Of a DNA stretch of 22,291 nucleotides, positions 1-6,097 are shown piece by piece. The DNA lies in assembly GCA_044464175.1 (NCBI GenBank), contig JBIQLO010000047.1:1-22291 (forward strand). The letters run 5' to 3'. The stretch is from JBIQLO01 sp044464175. GTDB lineage: Bacteria > Planctomycetota > Phycisphaerae > Tepidisphaerales > Tepidisphaeraceae. Made by a program: the position numbers and the translations under genes. The number at the start of each line of letters is the position of its first letter. Position 1 is the stretch's first letter. The notes beneath the pieces are model-generated. The model ran no database searches, was not told where the DNA came from, and saw only the letters and a list, made by a program, of their open reading frames with translations.

Positions 1-1642
1 CCAGCACGCCGTGCGGCTTGCCGTTGCCGTTGATGGCGTAGCCCAGGTTCAGGAATTCGCAGTTTCGGACCAGCAAATCGACACCCGAGGCCATGATGGC
101 GAAGGGTCCCTCTTCGTTGGTTTCGTTGGCCAGGGCCGGGGTATCGAAGGAGAGCCCTTCGACCACGTCGTTGTGGCCGCTGAGGTAAATCGAGTTGCCC
201 CAGTTGCCGGACCAGTTGATGCGCGGCTTGTTCCCCGAGCCGTAGGCGCCGATGTAGACATTCTCATAGGGGACATTGAGCGACTTGTCCATGGTGTAGG
301 TCTGGCCGCTCTTGAAGAGAACCCGGGTGTTGTCGCCCAGAAGCTGCTGGAGGCGGGCCATGGAGCGGACCGCCTGGTCCTGCGAGAGGCCGCTGTTGGC
401 GTCGTTGCCGTCGGCGGCGACGTAGATGGTGCGGCGGGTGTCGGCCAGGATATTGACCGTCTGGCGCGAGACGCTGGTGGCGCCGGTGGGATCGGTCAGG
501 GTGAGGGTGATGGTGTACGTGCCGGCGCGGTCGTACACGTGGGCGGCGTTGAAGCCGTCGAGCTGGTTGTATTTGGCCTGGTTGCCGCTGGCGTCCACAT
601 CACCAAAGTCCCAGTGATACCGGACGTTCAGCGGATCGTACTGGCCCAGGGTCGAGGCGGAGGCGTCGACCTGGACGGCGCTGCGGGCATAACCGGTCTG
701 GCCGAGCACCTCGAACGTGGCTTTCACCTGGGAACTGGGGTTGGCGTTGGCGCCGCCGCTGTTCGTGGGCTGCTGAACCGGAGGCGGCTCATCCGGGACC
801 TGGGGCTGGGTGGGGGTCTGGTCGCTGCTGCCGCTCGAAGGGGCGGTGCCGCCGAAGATGGGGTTGGGGGCCATGGGCGTGCCCACGCTGCCGACATCAA
901 GCACCTGCGACTGCTCCGCGCCGGCGATGCCGTTCTTGATCGGCGTGACGATGACGCCGAAGATCCGGTCGCCGATGGGGAGGGAGAAGGTGACGGGCAG
1001 TGAGCCCTGGCAGGCGAAGACGCGCGGCGTCACCTCGTTGCTCTGCACCTGCACCAGGTAGTCGACGCCGGCCTGGGCGTCGGCGGTGACGGTCACCTGC
1101 CGTCCGCTCCAGGTGATCTTGAGATTTTTCACCTCGGGCAGGTCGCGGTTGGTGACGGAGCCGGGGTCCTGCACGGGCCCGATGACCGGGGCATCCACGT
1201 CGCCGGTGGTGAGGATGGGCTGGCCCTGGGCATCCAGGTCCATGATCAGGTTGCTGCCGCCCCGGGCGTCAATATTGTCGTTGCCCCGTCCGGCGAAGAT
1301 GGTGTCATCCCCACCGCCGCCCAGGACGGTGTTGTCCCCTTCGCCGGCGCTGATCCAGGTGGGGAGCGTGATGGTCTGGTCGATGGTGATGGCGTCATTG
1401 CCCGCCCCGCCGAATGCCTGGATGCGCTTGACCTGATCCAGGGCGTAGGTCTGAGAGAGATCCCCGGCCTGGGCGGTCAGTTTCGATCCATCGAGGCGGA
1501 CGCTCAGGGTGGTGCCCGCCTGGGCATCTCCGGCAAGGGTGAGGACCCCGTCGGCCAGCGTGACGGTGGAGAGCATCTGACGGCGTTCCAAAGCCTCCAG
1601 CACCGCGCGGCGAACGTTCCGATTCTGTTTCTGCGATTTCAC
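1..1642 (-). CDS. Large secreted RTX/PKD/beta-helix protein (5' part, truncated by window edge)
   Basis: The reading frame is open from a GTG at 1642 to the window edge, giving about 547 residues of a longer protein. GTG is chosen because GGAGG lies 7 nt upstream at 1650-1654; the nearby ATG at 1647 hits a stop after two codons. Visible in order: a basic start leading to LEALERRQMLS (residues 15-25), the planctomycete-type leader of extracellular proteins; glycine/aspartate-rich repeats such as GGGGDDTIFAGRGNDNI (about 70-130), resembling RTX calcium-binding repeats; a beta-sandwich-like stretch (about 158-250); a Pro/Gln/Ser linker; a PKD domain with WDFGD and AGTYTITLTLTD (about 307-398); then YVAADGNDANSGL (about 404), the usual opening of a right-handed parallel beta-helix. 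Families with this layout are cell-surface or secreted polysaccharide-binding or -degrading proteins. The exact enzyme activity cannot be told because the helix and C-terminus are cut off. Confidence 0.85.
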   Translation of the reverse strand, partial: MKSQKQNRNVRRAVLEALERRQMLSTVTLADGVLTLAGDAQAGTTLSVRLDGSKLTAQAGDLSQTYALDQVKRIQAFGGAGNDAITIDQTITLPTWISAGEGDNTVLGGGGDDTIFAGRGNDNIDARGGSNLIMDLDAQGQPILTTGDVDAPVIGPVQDPGSVTNRDLPEVKNLKITWSGRQVTVTADAQAGVDYLVQVQSNEVTPRVFACQGSLPVTFSLPIGDRIFGVIVTPIKNGIAGAEQSQVLDVGSVGTPMAPNPIFGGTAPSSGSSDQTPTQPQVPDEPPPVQQPTNSGGANANPSSQVKATFEVLGQTGYARSAVQVDASASTLGQYDPLNVRYHWDFGDVDASGNQAKYNQLDGFNAAHVYDRAGTYTITLTLTDPTGATSVSRQTVNILADTRRTIYVAADGNDANSGLSQDQAVRSMARLQQLLGDNTRVLFKSGQTYTMDKSLNVPYENVYIGAYGSGNKPRINWSGNWGNSIYLSGHNDVVEGLSFDTPALANETNEEGPFAIMASGVDLLVRNCEFLNLGYAINGNGKPHGVL

Positions 1643-1828
1643 TGCATTTCCTCCGGCGAAAAACATCTATTAATTTTTCGGGAGGAAATATGGGGGGCTT
1701 GGCTGAAATGGGAGGTTTTATTTGACCTACAGGGGGGCAAGGCATGGTAGAAGCTCCCTAAACGGCGTATTCGGAACCTTCAGGGAAAGTTATCGGACCG
1801 CTGAGGCGGAAAACGGGTTGCTTTGGGC

Positions 1829-1863
1829 AAAAAAAAGGCCGCGGATGGGGGGGATCCGCGGCC
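1829..1863 (-). terminator. Intrinsic terminator of the small RNA
   Basis: A perfect 10-bp G+C-rich stem (GGCCGCGGAT with ATCCGCGGCC) closes a loop of seven C and is followed at once by eight T on the minus strand (1836-1829). This is a textbook Rho-independent terminator. It separates the small RNA from the GTG start at 1642. Confidence 0.85.
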
Positions 1864-2036
1864 GAGGCTCCCCGTTGCCGGGGAGGTTGTCCGGAGGGGG
1901 GTCCGGACAGAGGAATAGAGTCGGGGGTTGGAGAAGGAGGGGGGGGGAACCTTCTCCGGGGAGACCCCCGACAAACAAGGCCGGGTTGTCTGTCCGACAA
2001 CAGGGCCTTCGGCATCCCCGGTTGGGGGATGGATGT
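1829..2036 (-). ncRNA. Candidate structured small RNA of about 200 nt, six hairpins
   Basis: No protein gene fits here, but the minus strand carries a whole transcription unit. In transcript order it has perfect stems at 2031-2025/2019-2013 (7 bp); 2009-2004/1982-1977 enclosing 2001-1996/1990-1985; 1972-1964/1928-1920 enclosing 1957-1950/1937-1930; 1909-1902/1895-1888 (8 bp); 1885-1879/1874-1868 (7 bp); and 1863-1854/1846-1837 (10 bp). The last stem is followed by eight T. Strand is supported three ways: the T-tract, a sigma70-like promoter just upstream, and the 1868-1885 hairpin, whose loop is GCAA (a GNRA tetraloop) only on this strand. Three loops are nearly pure C. I recognise no known family (not SRP RNA, 6S or tmRNA). 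It could instead be an array of genomic palindromes, or a long leader of the gene starting at 1642 that is cut short by the terminator. Confidence 0.65.
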
Positions 2037-2041
2037 GAGGG

Positions 2042-2069
2042 ACTATAGCAGCAGGATTGGTGAAATCAA
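2042..2069 (-). promoter_or_regulatory. Sigma70-like promoter for the small RNA
   Basis: TTGATT (2069-2064), a 16-bp spacer and TATAGT (2047-2042) are read on the minus strand. Transcription would start near 2036, at the foot of the first hairpin. The match is good but was judged by eye. Confidence 0.55.
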
Positions 2070-2164
2070 GCGGCGGATAGAACGAGGGATCGCCACGGGG
2101 AGATTGGAGGCGGTGTCTCGATGAGGCAGCGTCGGAGGCAGCGATCCCGCCTGCAGAAGAGATT

Positions 2165-2923
2165 TCAGGAATAGAGTGTCACGGTGTCGCCGATCTGGAG
2201 GCCGAGCTGGTTTTTGGCCGAGCCGTTGCGGACGGCGATTTCCAGCAGGTCGGCGCTGTTGATCAGTGCCAGGGGGGCTCCTTCGGGAACCTGACTGTAG
2301 GTGGCGACGATTTGGAGGGGGTGGCCTTTTGCCTCGACAGCGCGGACGGATTCGTGGAGGTTTTCGGCCGGCATGTCGGTCCAGGCGTTGCCGAAATGAT
2401 CAATATAGATGATGCGTGCGTCGCGGGCATGAAGGCAGGCGGGTTTGATCGGCAGGAGAATCGGGTCGTCGATGGGGCGGGCGACCTCGGTGGGCATGGG
2501 GAGGTGGGCCATGCTGGCGGCGATGGGGGCCATGACATCGCGTCCCTGGAATGTCCTGCTGGCGGAGGGGGACTGCCAGGTGACTTCATAGGCCTTGCCG
2601 CCGCCATGACGGCGCCAGGTCCAGGTGATAAGGCCGTTGTCGGGACAGACGATCCACTGGCCGCGGATGTCGCCGATGAGGATGCGGCGGTCGCTGCCGA
2701 CGCCGGGGTCGATGACGGCCAGGTGGACGGTGCCGGTGGGGAAACTGGCCACCGCACGCTCGAGGGCAAAGGAGCCGGCCATGACATCCTGGGGGGGGAT
2801 GAGGTGGGTGATGTCGACGAGGCGGGCATCCGGCAGGCGCTGCAGCAGAACGCCTTTCATGGCGGCGACATAATAATCGGCCAGTCCGAAGTCACTGAGC
2901 AGGGTGATGATGTGTGCGGGCAT
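2165..2923 (-). CDS. SAM hydrolase / SAM-dependent halogenase family protein (DUF62)
   Basis: This 252-residue protein matches the DUF62 family, whose usual members hydrolyse S-adenosylmethionine to adenosine and methionine and are related to fluorinase and chlorinase. Visible marks are LLSDFGLADYYVAAMKG (8-24), VDITHLIPPQD (36-46), HLAVIDPGVGSDRR (67-80), PDNGL (94-98), TFQGRD (124-129) and IDHFGNAWTD (174-183). The family's Asp-Arg-His triad should be D72, R79 or R80, and a His in FHGRD; here that His appears to be Gln126. Length is normal. The ATG at 2923 has AGGAG 9 nt upstream; the frame stays open further upstream only as the antisense of pcm and the DUF192 gene. It is divergent from pcm across a 93-bp gap. 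Confidence 0.88.
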   Translation of the reverse strand: MPAHIITLLSDFGLADYYVAAMKGVLLQRLPDARLVDITHLIPPQDVMAGSFALERAVASFPTGTVHLAVIDPGVGSDRRILIGDIRGQWIVCPDNGLITWTWRRHGGGKAYEVTWQSPSASRTFQGRDVMAPIAASMAHLPMPTEVARPIDDPILLPIKPACLHARDARIIYIDHFGNAWTDMPAENLHESVRAVEAKGHPLQIVATYSQVPEGAPLALINSADLLEIAVRNGSAKNQLGLQIGDTVTLYS

Positions 2924-2983
2924 GGGGGTTGCTCCTGTTTCAAGCGGCCTCACGCATTCTAGGGTATTTTCGGCAGTGGGGGG

Positions 2984-2991
2984 TATAAAAT
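2984..2991 (+). promoter_or_regulatory. Probable -10 element of the pcm promoter
   Basis: TATAAAAT at 2984-2991 lies in the 93-bp divergent gap, 25 bp before the pcm ATG. No convincing -35 box is seen. On the other strand TAGAAT (2961-2956) could serve the SAM hydrolase gene. GAGAGGAG (3000-3007) is the pcm ribosome-binding site. Confidence 0.4.
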
Positions 2992-3016
2992 AATTTGAGG
3001 GAGAGGAGCCTTTGCC

Positions 3017-3670
3017 ATGAGCCAGCCTCCGGCCCAATCCGCGTCGGAAGAGATGATCCGGCACCAGCTGGTGGAGCGTGGGATCAGCGACCCGCGCGTG
3101 CTGGAGGCGATGCGGGCGGTGCCGCGCGAGCGGTTTTTCCCGCCGGGATTGCAGAAAGAGGCGTATGCCGATCAGGCGGCGCCGATCGGGTTTGGGCAGA
3201 CCATCAGCCAGCCGTACATCGTGGCGCTGATGACCCAGGCGCTGCGGGTGGAGCCGGATCACCGGGTGCTGGAGATCGGCGGGGGGAGCGGCTATCAGAC
3301 GGCGGTGCTGGCGCGGCTGGCGGGGGAGGTGTACACGATGGAGCGTCTCAAGTCGCTGATGGATGAGGCATGGCACCGGCTGATGGACCTGGGGTTTCGC
3401 AACATTCATTTTCGGCATGGGGACGGCACGCGCGGCTGGCCGGAAGCCATGCCGTTTGACCGGATTCTGATCGCGGCGGCCGCGCCGGCATTGCCGGCGT
3501 TGCTTTTGAAGGGGCAGTTGAAGGAGGGGGGGCTGGCGGTGCTGCCGGTGGGGCCGGAGGACCAGCAGGAGCTGCTGGCGGTGCGGCGACAGGGGGATCG
3601 GCTGCAGACGACGACGATTATTCCATGCCGGTTTGTGAAACTGATCGGGCAGGAGGGGTGGGAGGAGTAG
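3017..3670 (+). CDS. pcm: Protein-L-isoaspartate O-methyltransferase
   Basis: This 217-residue cytosolic repair enzyme moves a methyl group from S-adenosylmethionine to L-isoaspartyl residues of damaged proteins. The family signature is clear: MIRHQLVERGISDPRVLEAM (13-32), VPRERFFPP (35-43), FGQTISQPYIVA (59-70) with the conserved QTISQP motif, and the SAM-binding motif LEIGGGSGYQTAVLA (85-99), followed by GDGTRGW (135-141) and FDRILIAAAAP (147-157). Length matches the bacterial family (about 210). The ATG is preceded by GAGGAG at 8-nt spacing. It lies divergent to a SAM hydrolase-type gene, so two SAM-using proteins share one upstream region. Downstream it meets the DUF192 gene tail to tail across two hairpins. 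Confidence 0.93.
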   Translation: MSQPPAQSASEEMIRHQLVERGISDPRVLEAMRAVPRERFFPPGLQKEAYADQAAPIGFGQTISQPYIVALMTQALRVEPDHRVLEIGGGSGYQTAVLARLAGEVYTMERLKSLMDEAWHRLMDLGFRNIHFRHGDGTRGWPEAMPFDRILIAAAAPALPALLLKGQLKEGGLAVLPVGPEDQQELLAVRRQGDRLQTTTIIPCRFVKLIGQEGWEE

Positions 3671-3723
3671 GGCAGGCATAGGGCCTGCCTTCCTTTGCGA
3701 CAGAGACAGGCGGGGCGCCTGTC
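3671..3723. repeat. Two REP-like hairpins between convergent genes
   Basis: Two perfect 7-bp palindromes with 5-nt loops fill the whole gap between the pcm stop and the DUF192 stop: 3671-3677/3683-3689 (GGCAGGC with GCCTGCC) and 3705-3711/3717-3723 (GACAGGC with GCCTGTC). Both contain the core CAGGC/GCCTG. They could end transcription from both sides; only a short T-rich stretch follows the first. Their similarity suggests a dispersed palindromic repeat family rather than a simple terminator. Confidence 0.6.
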
Positions 3724-4248
3724 CTACGAACCGTCGCGGGCGGCGGCGGGGATATTCAGGCGGTCGCCCACCTTCACGCCGGTCCGGTCGGCGGCGCCCT
3801 GGTTCAATTCGATGGCGTATTTGGCCGGCTTGTCGCTGTGGATGCCGGTGAGGTCGTAGGGCTTCATTTGCTTGATGGCGACGACCGTGCCGTCGGCGTC
3901 CAGGTAGAGGATGTCCAGGGGAATGCGCGTGTCCTTCATCCAGAAGGAGCGGGGGGCGGTGTCGGGAAAGACGAAGATCATGCCGTGGTCGGCCGGCATG
4001 GAATCGCGGAACATCAACCCGCGGTAGCGGTCCTCGGGGCGGGCGGCGATTTCGAGAGTGAAGGTTTCGTTTCCGATTTTCATGGGGGTGGTGGTGAGGT
4101 GGCGGGTGGGGGAGGCGACCTTGGCGCAGCCGGGCATGGATAGAAGAAGACAGAGGACCGAAGACAGAAGCAAAGAGGCACGAAGGCACGAAGGGACGAT
4201 GGCAGGCACGGGAGAGTTGCGCCCTGGCTCGTCGCTTCGTCGCTTCAT
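3724..4248 (-). CDS. Secreted DUF192 family protein, probable lipoprotein
   Basis: From the chosen start this is 174 residues. A basic N-terminus and hydrophobic stretch (SLLLSSVLCLLLSMPGC, 25-41) end in a cysteine that fits a loose lipobox. Then comes a DUF192 domain: FTLEIAARPEDRYRGLMFR, MPADHGMIFVFPD, RSFWMKDTRIPLDILYLD and a closing KVGDRL. DUF192 proteins are small exported beta-rich domains of unknown role. The ATG at 4248 is preferred because AAGGAGA lies 6 nt before it; in-frame ATGs at 4308 and 4323 would add 20-25 charged residues before the signal and are weaker. The first codons are made of an 8-nt repeat (GCGACGAA) also found at the end of the AraC gene, so the N-terminus looks repeat-derived. 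Confidence 0.8.
   Translation of the reverse strand: MKRRSDEPGRNSPVPAIVPSCLRASLLLSSVLCLLLSMPGCAKVASPTRHLTTTPMKIGNETFTLEIAARPEDRYRGLMFRDSMPADHGMIFVFPDTAPRSFWMKDTRIPLDILYLDADGTVVAIKQMKPYDLTGIHSDKPAKYAIELNQGAADRTGVKVGDRLNIPAAARDGS
4229..4245 (-). repeat. GCGACGAA-type octamer repeat, copy 1
   Basis: AAGCGACGAAGCGACGA is read on the minus strand within codons 1-7 of the DUF192 gene. The same 17 bases recur at 9577-9593. A related run, GGCACGAAGGCACGAAG, lies on the plus strand nearby at about 4177-4193. Confidence 0.65.
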
Positions 4249-4343
4249 CGCTTTCTCCTTCTGGCTTCTTTCTTGCGTCTTGAGCCTTTGGCCTTCTTCC
4301 AACGTCATTTTACTTTTCCTCATTCCGCCCCATCATATCGGGC

Positions 4344-4880
4344 ATGAAAATCTATACCCGCACAGGTGATAAGGGGCAAACGGGGCTGATCGGCGGCCGG
4401 CGCGTGGCCAAGACGGATGAGCGCATGGAGGCGTGCGGCGCTGTGGATGAATTGAATGCCGCGCTGGGTTGTGCGCGGGTGGCGGCCGATGCAGCGCTGG
4501 GCGGGGCGCTGGGGGCGATTCAAAGCGATTTGTTTTTCATGGGAGCGGCCCTGGCGACGCCGCCGGAGAAGGCGGGAAGCGCACCGGCGCTGGACGGGTC
4601 GGCCGTTGGCCGGCTGGAGGCGGAGATTGACGCGGCCGAGGCGCAGCTGGCGCCGCTGCGGAATTTCATCCTTCCCGGGGGAGGGGAATCGGCCGCCCGG
4701 CTGCACCTGGGGCGCTCCATCTGCCGGCGGGCCGAGCGGCGGGTGCTCCAACTGCACCAGCGGGAGGCGGTCGCGCCGGTGATTTTGCAATACCTCAACC
4801 GCCTGAGCGACTGGCTGTTTGTGCAGGCGCGGCTGGCGAACCATCGGGCGGGGGTGGGGGATGTGGTGTGGAAGGGGTAG
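4344..4880 (+). CDS. ATP:cob(I)alamin adenosyltransferase (PduO type)
   Basis: This 178-residue enzyme transfers the adenosyl group of ATP to cob(I)alamin to make coenzyme B12. PduO-family marks are visible: YTRTGDKGQTGLIGGRRV (4-21) for ATP binding, KTDERMEACGAVDELNAALG (23-42), NFILPGG (107-113), CRRAERRV (127-134) and YLNRLSDWLFVQAR (150-163). The length is typical. The ATG at 4344 has no clear Shine-Dalgarno. No other cobalamin gene and no cobalamin riboswitch is seen nearby, so it probably supports B12-dependent enzymes encoded elsewhere. It diverges from the DUF192 gene across 95 bp and is followed after 14 bp by a large inverted repeat. Confidence 0.93.
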   Translation: MKIYTRTGDKGQTGLIGGRRVAKTDERMEACGAVDELNAALGCARVAADAALGGALGAIQSDLFFMGAALATPPEKAGSAPALDGSAVGRLEAEIDAAEAQLAPLRNFILPGGGESAARLHLGRSICRRAERRVLQLHQREAVAPVILQYLNRLSDWLFVQARLANHRAGVGDVVWKG

Positions 4881-4894
4881 GGGATAAACCTTCT

Positions 4895-4982
4895 GGGGTG
4901 CCACAGGTTGGCGTACTCGCAGACCTGTGCTTTCGGCGTGGAAACGGCACAGGTCTCGGAGCACCGCGACCTGTGGCACCCC
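4895..4982. repeat. Inverted pair of 36-nt palindromic units (REP/BIME-like)
   Basis: Units 4895-4930 and 4947-4982 are inverted copies of the same 36-nt sequence with few differences, separated by 16 nt. The outer arms (GGGGTGCCACAGGT with its complement) pair over 14 bp and the inner arms (AGACCTGTGC with GCACAGGTCT) over 10 bp. Each unit is itself an imperfect palindrome (CACAGGT...ACCTGTG). A run of six T follows at 4994-4999. It lies just behind the adenosyltransferase gene and may stabilise or terminate its transcript. The form resembles REP elements moved by RAYT transposases, but no transposase is present here. Confidence 0.75.
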
Positions 4983-5065
4983 CCTTGGAGAGGTTTTTTC
5001 CCTACTCTTTACTTCGTGCGTGGCTCCTTGAGTCGATGGCGGGCGCATGATTCAAGTGTGATCCC

Positions 5066-5071
5066 TATAAT
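5066..5071 (+). promoter_or_regulatory. Consensus -10 box upstream of the GH20-like gene
   Basis: A perfect TATAAT lies 79 bp before the ATG at 5150. No good -35 hexamer is found at the usual distance, so this is a weak call. Confidence 0.35.
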
Positions 5072-5149
5072 TCACGCAAGCCAATTAAACGGGCTGGCAA
5101 CCGGCGGGCCAAAGCGTATGCTGTCGGCACCATTCACAGGAGGTTTCTC

Positions 5150-6091
5150 ATGAGCCAGTCGTCCAGTCAATCCCTCATTGTCGGCAATCTGCTGCATCTG
5201 AGCTTCAACATGTGGGAGGATGCCGGATCGCCGGTGACGCTGTATCGCAAGGCCAGTCCGAAACTGCGGTTTGACGAGGGACTCTGGGAGGAACTGACCG
5301 CGCGCATGGCCGAGCGCGGGTTCAACATGGTCGTGCTGGACCTGGGGGATGGGGTGAAATACCAGAGCCATCCGGAAATCGCCGTGGAGGGGGCGTGGTC
5401 CACCGAGCGGCTGCAACAGGAGGCGGCCCGGCTCAAAGGGATGGGGCTGGAGTTGATTCCCAAGCTCAATTTCTCCACCTGCCACGATGAGTGGCTGGGG
5501 CCTTACTCGCGGATGGTTTCCACGCCGGAGTATTACCGCGTCTGTGAGGATCTGATCGCGGAGGTGAGCGGGCTGCTGAAGCCGCGGTTTTTCCACCTGG
5601 GGCTGGATGAGGAGACGCCGCAGCACCAGCGTAATTTCAGCTACGCCGTGATCCGCCAGCATGAGCTGATCTGGCATGACATGCTCTTTTACTTCGAGCA
5701 GGTGCGGCGGCAGGGGGTGCGCCCGTGGATCTGGTCGGACTTCATCTGGCACCACGAGGAGGCGTTTCTCACGCGGATGCCGCTGGATGTGCTCCAGAGC
5801 AACTGGTATTACGGCCCGAAATTCGAGTTTGCCCCCGACAGCGAGGAGCCGTCGGCCACCTACACCAAGGCTTATCGGACCCTGGAAGCGGCCGGCTATG
5901 ACCAGGTGCCCACCTGCTCCAACCATTCGAACGCGGAAAACACGGGATTGACGGTGGAATACGCCCGCAAGTGGATTTCCCCCGAGCATCTGAAAGGCTT
6001 TTTGCAGACCCCCTGGCGTCCCACCCTGGCGGAGTTCCGCGACCACCATTTGCAGGCGATCGACCTGCTGGGGGCGGCGGTTCAGCCATAG
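5150..6091 (+). CDS. GH20-like (beta-N-acetylhexosaminidase-type) TIM-barrel protein
   Basis: This 313-residue protein has no signal peptide. The centre carries FFHLGLDEETPQ (147-158), resembling the GH20 catalytic motif in which adjacent Asp and Glu (here D153, E154) act in substrate-assisted hydrolysis of N-acetylhexosamines. Alternating strand and helix segments (GFNMVVLDLGDGV, GLELIPKLNFST, VRPWIWSDFIW, VLQSNWYYG) fit a (beta/alpha)8 barrel, with aromatic residues such as W195, W200 and W219 likely near the substrate. It is much shorter than classic hexosaminidases and lacks their N-terminal domain. The start is firm: AGGAGG lies 6 nt before the ATG. It converges on the 6098-8020 gene with only 6 bp between. 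The substrate is unknown, and it may be a GH20 relative with another activity. Confidence 0.65.
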   Translation: MSQSSSQSLIVGNLLHLSFNMWEDAGSPVTLYRKASPKLRFDEGLWEELTARMAERGFNMVVLDLGDGVKYQSHPEIAVEGAWSTERLQQEAARLKGMGLELIPKLNFSTCHDEWLGPYSRMVSTPEYYRVCEDLIAEVSGLLKPRFFHLGLDEETPQHQRNFSYAVIRQHELIWHDMLFYFEQVRRQGVRPWIWSDFIWHHEEAFLTRMPLDVLQSNWYYGPKFEFAPDSEEPSATYTKAYRTLEAAGYDQVPTCSNHSNAENTGLTVEYARKWISPEHLKGFLQTPWRPTLAEFRDHHLQAIDLLGAAVQP

Positions 6092-6097
6092 CGGCGA

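Noticed and set aside
11..1003. Plus-strand frame of 330 codons
   Set aside because: Shadow of the minus-strand surface protein, whose PKD and beta-helix motifs are unmistakable.
2924..4189. Long upstream extension of the SAM hydrolase frame
   Set aside because: It only reads the antisense of pcm and part of the DUF192 gene; the conserved protein begins at the ATG at 2923, which has its own ribosome-binding site.
4249..4343. Cobalamin riboswitch before the adenosyltransferase
   Set aside because: Only 95 bp lie between the genes and no B12-box or multi-stem structure is visible.
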